Below, piece by piece: positions 8,662 through 16,209 of a DNA stretch of 37,182 nt. How positions within the stretch are numbered: position 1 is the stretch's first letter; each line of letters starts with the position of its first letter. The notes beneath the pieces are model-generated. The model did not search any database and was not told the origin of the DNA. It worked only from the letters and a program-made list of their open reading frames with translations. The position numbers and the translations under genes were made by a program. The stretch is from Parcubacteria group bacterium (GTDB taxonomy: Bacteria; Patescibacteriota; Minisyncoccia; Phycocordibacterales; Phycocordibacteraceae): the NCBI GenBank assembly GCA_028286945.1, contig JAQBQR010000023.1, forward strand, positions 1 through 37,182, in the 5' to 3' direction.

Positions 8662-9654
8662 ATGCGTTTCCTGATACAAGGCATCGGCTCAATTGGTCAG
8701 CGGCACTATCGCAACATCCGGGCGCTTGGTCACGAAGTAGCGGTACTCCGCACCAGCGGCATTGACCGGCCATTTGTACAGGCTTTTTTTGATAGCGAAC
8801 GAGAAGCGGGTAACGAACCTTTGGTGTTTCAAGATTTTGATACTGCACTAGCTGACTTTACCCCTGCAGCAATAGTTATTTGCACACCAAATCATCTGCA
8901 TCTGCAGGCAGCAATGAAGGCCGCAGAAGCGGGGCTTCATACTCTTATTGAAAAGCCGGTTCATCTAGAGCAAGAGGGGATCGATGCATTAGCACAGCTC
9001 GTAGCTGAGAAAAAAAGTACGGTACTCGTGGGGTATAACCTCAGATTCCATCCTCTGCTCGAACGAGTTAAATCAATGGTAGATAGTAAGGAACTGGGTT
9101 CTGTGCTTTCTGCATCGGTAGATGTTGGAGAAAATATTGAAGACTGGCATCCCTGGGAAGATTATCGTGATACCTATGCTCCCTATGAAGTATCGGGTGG
9201 GGGAAGTCTATTATGCTTCAGCCATGATATTGATTATCTATTCTGGTTGCTCGGATCGCCCGATGCAGTATTCGCAGGTGGCGGCAAGGTAACACCCTTA
9301 GAAGGTACCGCTGAAGATTTAGTCCAAGGATTGTGGAAATACCAGAATGGCGTAACTGCAATTCTTCACATTGATTATTGGCAGCGTCCTAAAGTGAGAA
9401 CATTGAAAATAGTTGGAACTAAAAAAACCATTGTATGGGATGCGTATACTAATCTTCAGATTTTTGACCATGAGTCTGGAAAGAGTGTCGTAGAGGAAGT
9501 GCCCGCAGGTTTCGACCGTAACAGTATGTTTATTGCCGAGGTGCAGCACTTTATTGACTGTATAGAAGGAAGGTCGAAACCTTTAATTCCCCTTAGTGAC
9601 GGAAAGAGCGTTGTTGAAATTATTGAACGAATGAAATCTTCACTTATATCATGA
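8662..9654 (+). CDS. Gfo/Idh/MocA-family oxidoreductase
   Basis: A 330-residue NAD(P)-dependent sugar oxidoreductase. The Rossmann loop is FLIQGIGSIGQRHYRNI, the conserved EKP motif appears as HTLIEKPVHL, and GYNLRFHPLLERVK marks the start of the second domain. The C-terminal alpha/beta domain carries SGGGSLLCFSHDIDYLFWLLG. Members oxidise or reduce a sugar hydroxyl, often on a UDP- or GDP-sugar. It starts 3 nt after the SDR and overlaps the cytidylyltransferase by 4 nt (ATGA), so it is part of a coupled sugar-nucleotide unit. Confidence 0.88.
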   Translation: MRFLIQGIGSIGQRHYRNIRALGHEVAVLRTSGIDRPFVQAFFDSEREAGNEPLVFQDFDTALADFTPAAIVICTPNHLHLQAAMKAAEAGLHTLIEKPVHLEQEGIDALAQLVAEKKSTVLVGYNLRFHPLLERVKSMVDSKELGSVLSASVDVGENIEDWHPWEDYRDTYAPYEVSGGGSLLCFSHDIDYLFWLLGSPDAVFAGGGKVTPLEGTAEDLVQGLWKYQNGVTAILHIDYWQRPKVRTLKIVGTKKTIVWDAYTNLQIFDHESGKSVVEEVPAGFDRNSMFIAEVQHFIDCIEGRSKPLIPLSDGKSVVEIIERMKSSLIS

Positions 9655-10376
9655 ACACCACACACCCACCCCAAGTGCGAGTGTTAGCGATCATTCCTGC
9701 GCGTGGCGGGTCAAAGGGAATTCCACGAAAGAATCTGCTCCGCATAGGGGAGATACCTCTTGTTGGCTATGCGGTACGCGCAGCCAAAGCGGCTCATGGC
9801 GTTGACGCAGTAATTGTCTCAACGGACGATGAGGAGATTGCGAACGTTGCTCGAGAGTACGGTGCTGACGTCCCCTTTCTCCGTCCTGCGGAACTCGCTC
9901 AGGATACGTCGCGTGATATTGAAGCTTTGACTCATACCTTGGATTGGGTGAAGAAAGAGCGGGGGTGGGAACCGGAAATCGTATTGCTTCTTCCACCGAC
10001 ATCACCTTCGCGTATGAGTAGTGATATTGAAGCAGTTATTGCTCAAATGGATGAAACAGGCGCAGACTCGGTCCGTACTATGGTTCATCCTCCACACTGG
10101 AATCCGTATAAGATGTGGCGTGACGCGGGAGAGACCGGCGCTGTCCAGCCCATCCTGCCGCAAGGCGCATTAGCGGTGCCACGTCAGGAGCTTGATCGAC
10201 ATTACATGCCGGTGGGTATTGCCTATGCAATGCGGACCTCAAATATTCGAAAAGGAAGTATGTGGGGCGAAGATGTGCGCGTCCTCGAGATACCCCTCGC
10301 ACGCTATACTGACATTGATACTCCAGAAGATGTTGAGGAAGCGGAACGCGTTATGAAAGAGTACGGGATTATATGA
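9651..10376 (+). CDS. Acylneuraminate (CMP-nonulosonate) cytidylyltransferase
   Basis: A 241-residue NeuA-like enzyme. The nucleotide-binding start is IIPARGGSKGIPRKNL, a hallmark of CMP-Neu5Ac, CMP-legionaminate and CMP-pseudaminate synthetases (KDO synthetases differ here). Further elements are IVSTDDEEIANVAREYGADV, LLLPPTSPSR and DIDTPEDVEEAERVM at the end. It activates an eight- or nine-carbon acidic sugar with CTP in the cytoplasm. It has no fused phosphatase domain, and a separate KdsC-like phosphatase lies nearby on the other strand. The exact nonulosonate cannot be decided, since the genes of the early Neu5Ac/Leg/Pse pathways are not in the window. Confidence 0.85.
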   Translation: MNTTHPPQVRVLAIIPARGGSKGIPRKNLLRIGEIPLVGYAVRAAKAAHGVDAVIVSTDDEEIANVAREYGADVPFLRPAELAQDTSRDIEALTHTLDWVKKERGWEPEIVLLLPPTSPSRMSSDIEAVIAQMDETGADSVRTMVHPPHWNPYKMWRDAGETGAVQPILPQGALAVPRQELDRHYMPVGIAYAMRTSNIRKGSMWGEDVRVLEIPLARYTDIDTPEDVEEAERVMKEYGII

Positions 10377-11590
10377 AAATACTTCACTTAGCAAACTGGA
10401 ACAGTACCAATATTGGGAATGGGGCCTTAATATATGGCACGCAACACATCATTGCAGAAGATTTTCCAGAGCCCGTGGAGTTCATCCCAGAAGCGTGGGA
10501 TGACTATACCTTTAAGCGTAAATTCTTTGATGAGAAATTTGTTGATCTGGTTAATCAGCACGACGCACTTTTGGTGAATGGAGCAGTAACGTTTAATGCC
10601 TTTCGTAAACAAATGCGAAATACGGGCATGCGCTTTGATCTGCCGCTCCCCCTGTGGGACGCCATTAAAAAACCAATTATTTTGTACGGACTTTCGTACC
10701 GCTGCTGGCCATTTCAAGCATACCCAAATAGCGGTGCTATGCGCCGCATGTTTGAATACGTCATACATTCTGAAAACATATATTTTGGCGTAAGAAACGA
10801 CGGTACAAAAGAATGGATCAAAGATCGATTTGGTATTGAATCAGATCGAATAAAAGAGATTCCTGATCCTGGTCTCTTTGTCCCGTATGAAGAGCATGAC
10901 TATCCAGAATTCACACCGGCCCGAAAAAATATAATGGTTGCCTTTAATGGCGAGGATCCAATATATCGCTTTGCAACTGGACTTGAACGATTTGTGATAA
11001 AAGCAGGGCAGGGCATTCTGAATCCAGAAAAGATAGATCGGCTAGTAACGCATTTTTCGGGATATAAAAAGGAACGGCATCGCATAATTAGTGAAATGGC
11101 TCGCGCGGTGGAACGCATTGCCGCGGAAGTAGATGCTCAATTTATTCTGGTCCCACACTACCTTGATGACTACGGAATGATTCAGGAATTTATAGAAGTG
11201 ATACAAGAACGCATCGCCCATCAGTTAGTGGTTACCACAGGATTGGTTGCTGTACCCCATACGGCGTATTTCTATGGTCGCTATAAGCAGGCTGACCTCG
11301 CCCTCTCAATGCGAGTTCATTCTATGTCTCCTTCGATTGGTCTCAATACGCCGGTTATTCCGGTAACGTCTCAGGGGCGAATGCGAAACTTCCTTAAAAA
11401 AGCGGGACTTAGTGATATTGGGGTAGATGTGTCACAAAAAGGTTTTGGAAAGGAGCTTGCAGAACGAGCTATTAAACTACTTAAGAGTCCAGAAGCTTTC
11501 AAAGAAGAATCACGAAAGGCGGTGGAAGTGATGAGAGAGACGTCACGTAAAAATAACGCAGACGTGTATCGTTTTATAACGAAAGAATAA
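10373..11590 (+). CDS. Polysaccharide pyruvyl transferase-family protein
   Basis: A 405-residue member of the PS_pyruv_trans family. The N-terminus reads ILHLANWNSTNIGNGALIYG, like the family's 'GD.a' entry loop. The C-terminal part has LALSMRVHSMSPSIGLNTPVIPVTSQGRM, matching the conserved R-x-H plus P-x-I region. The family adds ketal pyruvate from phosphoenolpyruvate to sugars of surface glycans, though many members are uncharacterised. It is the last gene of the rightward locus, overlaps the cytidylyltransferase by 4 nt and is followed by a terminator. A negatively charged, pyruvylated glycan is a reasonable inference. Confidence 0.75.
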   Translation: MKILHLANWNSTNIGNGALIYGTQHIIAEDFPEPVEFIPEAWDDYTFKRKFFDEKFVDLVNQHDALLVNGAVTFNAFRKQMRNTGMRFDLPLPLWDAIKKPIILYGLSYRCWPFQAYPNSGAMRRMFEYVIHSENIYFGVRNDGTKEWIKDRFGIESDRIKEIPDPGLFVPYEEHDYPEFTPARKNIMVAFNGEDPIYRFATGLERFVIKAGQGILNPEKIDRLVTHFSGYKKERHRIISEMARAVERIAAEVDAQFILVPHYLDDYGMIQEFIEVIQERIAHQLVVTTGLVAVPHTAYFYGRYKQADLALSMRVHSMSPSIGLNTPVIPVTSQGRMRNFLKKAGLSDIGVDVSQKGFGKELAERAIKLLKSPEAFKEESRKAVEVMRETSRKNNADVYRFITKE

Positions 11591-11610
11591 AAGCCCTCCA
11601 GGGCTTTGAT
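11590..11610 (+). terminator. Convergent terminator hairpin
   Basis: AAAGCCCT, a CC loop and AGGGCTTT form a perfect 8-bp stem starting at the last base of the pyruvyl transferase-like gene's stop codon. It lies between this gene and the end of the convergent HAD gene. The stem carries A and T runs at both ends, so it can act in both directions. Confidence 0.65.
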
Positions 11611-11619
11611 CCTTTCTAT

Positions 11620-12189
11620 TTACTGTGCAGGAAGCAAGAAAGGATCAATATTTCGAGCAGCAAGTATCATATTTGTGAAATCACGAATAGCGCCTTCTCC
11701 TCCATTACGTTCTGCAACAAACGTGCATAGGTCACGAATAGCTCGTTCAGCAGAGGCAGGAGCCGCCGGTAACGCCACCGTACGTAATAGAGGAACATCA
11801 ACCATGTCGTCACCCATAAAACCGGCGTCAGAAAAACTAAGCCCACGGCTCGCAAGGAATTCTTCTGCTGCCGCTGACTTTTGCTCACCTCCGCATCCTT
11901 CATACAGTACTATCGGCTCCCAACCATCACTCTGCTGCGGTTTTGAAGAGGGAAGTGAATTCCATTTTTCAACGGTGGTACGGATCGCATCCGCTGCCTG
12001 ATCCTTTTCGTTGGTAATAATAGCGATTCGAATTCCGATTGCGCGTAATAATGAAATACCTTGACCATCGTAATAACTTCGAGACTTCGCCATGAACGGT
12101 GCTCCCATAAGCACAGTGTTTGGAAAAATCACCCCATCAGAATCGAGAAATAGGACCTTTATGTTCTTTGCTGCGTTCTGGATGTCCAT
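11620..12189 (-). CDS. KdsC-like HAD phosphatase
   Basis: A 189-residue HAD-superfamily protein of the KdsC/YrbI type, without a cap domain. The nucleophile motif is VLFLDSDGVIFP (Asp16, Asp18), the Thr motif region is IITNEKDQAA and the final acidic motif is GDDMVDVPLL. The C-terminus TFVAERNGGEGAIRDFTNMIL resembles the KdsC tail that closes over the neighbouring active site in the tetramer. It would remove phosphate from a KDO-8-phosphate- or nonulosonate-9-phosphate-like sugar, between a NeuB-type condensation and CMP activation. It has a TTGACA promoter of its own and is not joined to the neuB-like transcript, which ends in a terminator. Confidence 0.8.
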   Translation of the reverse strand: MDIQNAAKNIKVLFLDSDGVIFPNTVLMGAPFMAKSRSYYDGQGISLLRAIGIRIAIITNEKDQAADAIRTTVEKWNSLPSSKPQQSDGWEPIVLYEGCGGEQKSAAAEEFLASRGLSFSDAGFMGDDMVDVPLLRTVALPAAPASAERAIRDLCTFVAERNGGEGAIRDFTNMILAARNIDPFLLPAQ

Positions 12190-12215
12190 AATGATTCTTG
12201 AATTGTCTTACTCGT

Positions 12216-12244
12216 AAATTACGACTAAATATCGTCTATGTCAA
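12216..12244 (-). promoter_or_regulatory. Promoter TTGACA-17-TAATTT for the HAD phosphatase
   Basis: Read on the minus strand, a perfect TTGACA (12244-12239) is followed at 17 nt by TAATTT (12221-12216). The leader to the ATG at 12189 would be about 20 nt and has no clear Shine-Dalgarno sequence. Confidence 0.5.
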
Positions 12245-12255
12245 AAAATAGATAC

Positions 12256-12286
12256 AAAAAGGCCTGCATCCGGGGGGACGCAGGCC
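12256..12286 (-). terminator. Rho-independent terminator after the NeuB-like gene
   Basis: GGCCTGC and GCAGGCC pair around a G-rich loop. On the minus strand the stem is followed by TTTTT, which ends the gmhA-neuB transcript. On the plus strand AAATTTTTTT follows, so it may also work in reverse. Confidence 0.8.
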
Positions 12287-12310
12287 AAATTTTTTTGAGG
12301 GTGTTTAGCC

Positions 12311-13279
12311 CTACACGCGGCGGAGCTTTTCCGCCACCGGACGTTCCTCGGGATAGAACACGATCTCGCCGTCGCCCATGACGATCGGAAGCTCGCGCAC
12401 CATGCGCACCAGGTCAGCGAGCGGACCTGGTTCGATGGACGCGCCCTGATCACTGCCATACCCGCCGCGCCAGAGCGTCACGTGCTTTTCGAGCACGCAC
12501 GCGCCCTTGACCGCCGCCGCGTACGCCGGCTGGATACCGAGGTCGTGTGACGAGAACCCGATGGGAACGCCGGGGAAGGTTTCCCGCAGCGTATCGATCC
12601 CGTTCAGGTTGATCAGCGAAAGGCCGCGGTCCATGTCATTCTGCTGAACCGTGGGATACACGCTCGTGCAGTGCAACAGGACCAGGTCTTTGGTGCCGAT
12701 CGCCGCCACCGCCGCTTCGATCATCGGAAGATCGGACATGCCGGTCGACAGAATGATCGGGCGACCCCTGCCACGAATATAGCGCAGCAAGTCGTGGTCC
12801 GTCAGGGATGCCGACGCCACCTTGTAGCAAGGCGGGTCGAAGTCTTCGAGGAAGTCGACCGAGGCCGCGTCCCAGGGGGAGGCGAACCACAGGATGCCGC
12901 GTTCGCGGCAATACGCATCGATCTCCGCATATTCGTCATGCGTCAGCTCGATGGCCTGCTTCTGGTCGCCGTTCGTGGTCGCGCCGAGCCCGTTGGTCGT
13001 GAGGCGCTCGACGCTTTCCGCCGAGAGCACGCCACGCTTCATGGCCAGCTCGATCACGTCCTCGGGCACCGCACGCGGCGCCGCGAGTTCCTCCGCCGTG
13101 TAGACGAGGTCCACCGTGCGTTTCTGGAACTTGACGGCATCGCAGCCGGCGGCAATCGCGATGTCGATCAATTTCATCGCGTGTTCGACATCGCCGTTAT
13201 GGTTGATGCCGATCTCGGCGATGATGAAGCAGGTGCCGGGGGCACCCACCTGGTGTGAGCCAATGGTAACGTGGGTCAT
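12311..13279 (-). CDS. NeuB-like nonulosonate synthase without C-terminal SAF domain
   Basis: A 322-residue member of the NeuB/SpsE family, which condenses phosphoenolpyruvate with a hexosamine-type aldose to make a nonulosonic acid. The TIM barrel starts FIIAEIGINHNGDVEHAMKL and continues AAGCDAVKFQKRTVD, ILWFASPWD, CYKVASASLTDHDLL, PIILSTGMSD, LLHCTSVYPT, IGFSSHDLG and VLEKHVTL, all family motifs. Typical members are about 340-350 residues and end in an antifreeze-like SAF domain. This one stops at EERPVAEKLRRV just where SAF should begin. The gene is visibly GC-rich (three sampled 60-nt lines give 55, 70 and 70%) and has the strong Shine-Dalgarno AAAGGAG, unlike its neighbours. It lies 13 nt after gmhA on the same transcript. 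Transfer from a high-GC donor is likely. Confidence 0.82.
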   Translation of the reverse strand: MTHVTIGSHQVGAPGTCFIIAEIGINHNGDVEHAMKLIDIAIAAGCDAVKFQKRTVDLVYTAEELAAPRAVPEDVIELAMKRGVLSAESVERLTTNGLGATTNGDQKQAIELTHDEYAEIDAYCRERGILWFASPWDAASVDFLEDFDPPCYKVASASLTDHDLLRYIRGRGRPIILSTGMSDLPMIEAAVAAIGTKDLVLLHCTSVYPTVQQNDMDRGLSLINLNGIDTLRETFPGVPIGFSSHDLGIQPAYAAAVKGACVLEKHVTLWRGGYGSDQGASIEPGPLADLVRMVRELPIVMGDGEIVFYPEERPVAEKLRRV

Positions 13280-13292
13280 CTTCTTCTCTCCT

Positions 13293-13865
13293 TTAGAGCA
13301 GTGTGTCTAGTGCTTCGCACCAGATGTGGATGATGAGGTCATGGACCTCCTGGATACGCGCCGTTACAGGACTGACGACCGGAATCGTGCAGTCGGTTAT
13401 TAGTGCGAGATCGGCACCGAGTGTGCCGGTCACGGCAATAACTCCGATACCGCGCTCGCGCGCGACATCGATTGCTTTTAACACGTTCGGCGACCTGCCG
13501 CTCGTGGTGAAGCAAATGAGTACATCGCCCGCAACTCCCAGACCTTCGAGCTCGCGCGCGAAAACCTGGTCATATCCGTAGTCGTTGCCGACAGCGGTTA
13601 TGGTCGAAAGGCATGAGCCGAGCGCGACCGCACGAAGCGGACCACGTTCCTTCTTATATCTGCCGACGAGCTCGGCAATGAAATGGGCCGCCGTTGCCGA
13701 CGAACCACCATTGCCACAGGCAAAAACGGTCTGCCCACCCAAAACAGCCTTGCTGATGAGAGCGAACCCATCGTCAACCTCTTTCGAGTGTTGTTCTAGG
13801 GTTGCGGTTGCGGCGTGGACAAGCCATTTCACCGCTTCCTTTCCTACGTCTGAAGCGATCGTCAT
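13293..13865 (-). CDS. SIS-domain phosphoheptose isomerase (GmhA-like)
   Basis: A 190-residue GmhA-type protein. Conserved elements in order are FACGNGGSSATAAHFIAELVGRYKKER, AVALGSCLSTITAVGNDYGYDQVF and DVLICFTTSGRSPNVLKAID. These cover the phosphosugar site and the catalytic region of sedoheptulose-7-phosphate isomerase, which makes D-glycero-D-manno-heptose-7-phosphate. No other heptose genes (hldE, gmhB, hldD) are in the window, so the final product is uncertain and another ketose phosphate is possible. The gene is GC-rich (about 60% in two sampled lines) and has the strong Shine-Dalgarno AGGAGGG. It heads a two-gene unit with the NeuB-like gene. Confidence 0.85.
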   Translation of the reverse strand: MTIASDVGKEAVKWLVHAATATLEQHSKEVDDGFALISKAVLGGQTVFACGNGGSSATAAHFIAELVGRYKKERGPLRAVALGSCLSTITAVGNDYGYDQVFARELEGLGVAGDVLICFTTSGRSPNVLKAIDVARERGIGVIAVTGTLGADLALITDCTIPVVSPVTARIQEVHDLIIHIWCEALDTLL

Positions 13866-13892
13866 GATCGTCCCTCCTCTTATATAGTGTGC

Positions 13893-13919
13893 GGGTGCTC
13901 ACGGGTGTGAGCACGACCC
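13893..13919. promoter_or_regulatory. Operator-like palindrome upstream of gmhA
   Basis: GTGCTCAC-GGGT-GTGAGCAC is a perfect 8-bp inverted repeat in the divergent gap between gmhA and the ligase gene. On the minus strand a TATATA-like -10 (around 13880-13885) would place the -35 region inside it, as for a repressor site. An RNA hairpin or a leftover terminator is the alternative. Confidence 0.4.
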
Positions 13920-14000
13920 AGTGTGATTTTACCTATTCTGCATGAAAAGTCAATTCGTCATAATGTCGCACCACAGGGGCACTTCTTATTTTCTAACCAG

Positions 14001-14030
14001 CTGACTGGTAAGAAAATAATGTCGTATACT
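14001..14030 (+). promoter_or_regulatory. Promoter CTGACT-18-TATACT before the ligase gene
   Basis: TATACT at 14025 with CTGACT at 14001 gives 18-nt spacing. The ATG at 14040 lies 9 nt after the -10 box, so the transcript is leaderless or nearly so. This decides the start: the GTG at 13923 in the ORF track would lie upstream of the promoter. Confidence 0.6.
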
Positions 14031-14039
14031 ATCCTCATT

Positions 14040-16202
14040 ATGACCACCAAAACCATCGCGCGCTGGGTGACCATTGGGGCCCTCTTTATTATTCCGTTCC
14101 TGGGGCTCTATGTGGCTAACTCAATGTATTTCCCGTTTATTACCGGTAAAAACTTTGGATTCCGTATATTGGTTGAAATAGCCTTTGCAGGTTATTTGGT
14201 ACTTATTGCATGTGATAAGCGATACCGTCCTCGTTTTTCATGGACACTTGTTTGGTATAAGGCACTCGCGATCTGGATGATTCTTGCGAATATCCTTGCG
14301 GTAAATCCCCATAAGGGCTTTTGGAGTAACTATGAACGTATGGACGGATGGGTAACGCTCGCGCATCTCGTCATTCTTCTCGTGGTTATGTCTGCTGTGC
14401 TCTCTGCGGAAAATTTGTGGCGCAAGTGGTGGCTTGCCTTCATCGCAGGAAATGCGTTGGTTTGTGTGTATGGTCTTGCACAGATGCTCGGGCTTGCCGC
14501 AATTCATCAAGGCTCAACACGTATCGATGCCAGCATCGGTAACGCTGAATATTTCGCCGGATATCTTTTGTTCGCTATTGCGGTCACGCTATGGCAAGCA
14601 CTTGAGACGCGCGCAAAGAATCAGCTTTGGTTGCGCTATTCGCTATTCGTACTCGCTGCCGTTCAATTTGTCTTGCTCTTCGAGACAGGAACGCGCGGTA
14701 CGCTCATCGGCCTTGTGGCAGGCGCAGCATTCGGAAGTGTGCTCTGGATGCTTGAAGCAGGGAAGCAGGGACGAAAGGTTGCGGGCAGCGTGCTCGTGAT
14801 ACTAATTGTCATCGTTGGCGGACTGTTCGCGGTAAAGGATCTTCCCTCGGTGCGACAGAATGAAAATATAAACCGTCTCACCTCAGTCTTCTCACTTAAA
14901 GAAGCGCTCGGTCCACGTATCACCATCTGGCACATGGCCGTGGAAGGTATTAAAGAAAAGCCACTTACCGGATGGGGACAGGAAGGCTACAACTATGTCT
15001 TCAATAAATATTACGAACCAAGCCTCTACTCACAGGAACAATGGTTCGATCGCGCTCACAACACGTTTCTCGACTGGGCCGTTGCCGGAGGTATCCCTGC
15101 GCTCGTTCTGTTCTTGCTTGCACTCATAAGCGCAGCAGTTGCGCTGTACCGCGCACCCATATCGCGCTTTGAACGTATCTTTTTGCTCTCAGCGCTTGTT
15201 GCGTATGTGATTCAGGGATTGGTGGTGTTCGATAACCTTCTAACGTATTTGCCGCTTGTTGCCATCCTTGGTATGGCGCACATGGCGTCTTCGCGCCCGA
15301 TACGCATGATGGAAAATATGCGTGAGATTAATGACACCAAACTCGACACGCTTGTCGCGCCTGCGGCGCTCGTCGTCGGAGGTCTTCTCATCTGGTTCGT
15401 GAACGTGCCGTCCGTGATGGCAAGCATGCATCTCATTGACGCGGTTACGCCGTCAAATACGCCTGACGCTCGTCTTGCTTCCTTCAAGCAAACCGTGGGC
15501 GACAACGGTCTGGCACACCAAGAAGAGGTGGAACAGCTGCTAACGTTCGCCTCGCAGGAAGCAACGGATTCTGGAGCATCCCAAGAAACGCGTCAGGCAA
15601 TTGTCGATTTCGCAGGTGCACAAATGAATGCAGAACTTCTGCGCGCACCAACGGATGCCCGCCTCCATCTTCAGTACGCGCTCTTCTTCCGTACTCTCGC
15701 TGACTTCAAAGATGCAGAGCAAGAGAGTGGCATCGCGCACCAACTATCACCTAATAAGCAATCAATCCTTACCGAACGTGGAATTGAGTTTTTCCAGGCG
15801 AAGGATTTCGTTTCAGCGAAGAACTACTTCACGCAGGCATACGAACTCGATACGAGTAATAAAGATGCTGCAGCGTACGTAGCGGGAGCTGACATTGCGA
15901 CTAACGACGTGGCAGGAGGTAAGGCAATTCTTCAAAAGGTATACGGAACAACGGCCATCAACCATCCGATGCTCATCGTTGCGTACTATCAGATTAAAGA
16001 TTGGAAAGATCTCATTGAAGTATTGAAGCTTAAGTATCAGGCTGAGAATACTGTCACTAACGGATTCCAGATTGCCGCTGCGTACCTTGAGTCAGGAGAT
16101 AAGACAAATGCTATTGCTCAGATTCGCGCCGTTGTGGCAGCGCATCCAGAAGCAGCTGCGCAAGGAACCGCGATTCTTCAGCAGCTAGGAGTAGCGCCGT
16201 AA
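14040..16202 (+). CDS. O-antigen ligase (WaaL)-like membrane protein with TPR-like tail
   Basis: Starting at the ATG at 14040 (MTTKTIARWV) gives 720 residues. The first part is polytopic with segments such as ITIGALFIIPFLGLYVANS-like and LALISAAVALYRAP. The ligase loop is seen in GTRGTLIGLVAG, then ITIWHMAVEGIKEKPLTGWGQEGYNYVFNKYY and DRAHNTFLDWAVAGGIPALVLFL, the conserved RxH-type region of the Wzy_C/WaaL family. The last 250 residues are soluble and helical, with TPR-like units (DARLHLQYALFFRTLADFKDAEQ, KNYFTQAYELDTSNKDAAAY). The family transfers lipid-linked glycan to an acceptor on the outer face. In an organism without classical LPS the acceptor may be a protein or another lipid. It is followed by murB after 7 nt. 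Confidence 0.85.
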   Translation: MTTKTIARWVTIGALFIIPFLGLYVANSMYFPFITGKNFGFRILVEIAFAGYLVLIACDKRYRPRFSWTLVWYKALAIWMILANILAVNPHKGFWSNYERMDGWVTLAHLVILLVVMSAVLSAENLWRKWWLAFIAGNALVCVYGLAQMLGLAAIHQGSTRIDASIGNAEYFAGYLLFAIAVTLWQALETRAKNQLWLRYSLFVLAAVQFVLLFETGTRGTLIGLVAGAAFGSVLWMLEAGKQGRKVAGSVLVILIVIVGGLFAVKDLPSVRQNENINRLTSVFSLKEALGPRITIWHMAVEGIKEKPLTGWGQEGYNYVFNKYYEPSLYSQEQWFDRAHNTFLDWAVAGGIPALVLFLLALISAAVALYRAPISRFERIFLLSALVAYVIQGLVVFDNLLTYLPLVAILGMAHMASSRPIRMMENMREINDTKLDTLVAPAALVVGGLLIWFVNVPSVMASMHLIDAVTPSNTPDARLASFKQTVGDNGLAHQEEVEQLLTFASQEATDSGASQETRQAIVDFAGAQMNAELLRAPTDARLHLQYALFFRTLADFKDAEQESGIAHQLSPNKQSILTERGIEFFQAKDFVSAKNYFTQAYELDTSNKDAAAYVAGADIATNDVAGGKAILQKVYGTTAINHPMLIVAYYQIKDWKDLIEVLKLKYQAENTVTNGFQIAAAYLESGDKTNAIAQIRAVVAAHPEAAAQGTAILQQLGVAP

Positions 16203-16209
16203 GTACGGT

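Noticed and set aside
12671-13258. 195-aa + strand ORF opposite the NeuB-like gene
   Set aside because: High GC removes stops in antisense frames. The translation is Arg/Asp-rich with no domain, and the minus frame has all NeuB motifs.
13923-14039. GTG at 13923 as the start of the ligase-like protein
   Set aside because: The extra 39 residues are hydrophilic and unlike a ligase N-terminus, and the TATACT promoter lies inside that stretch.
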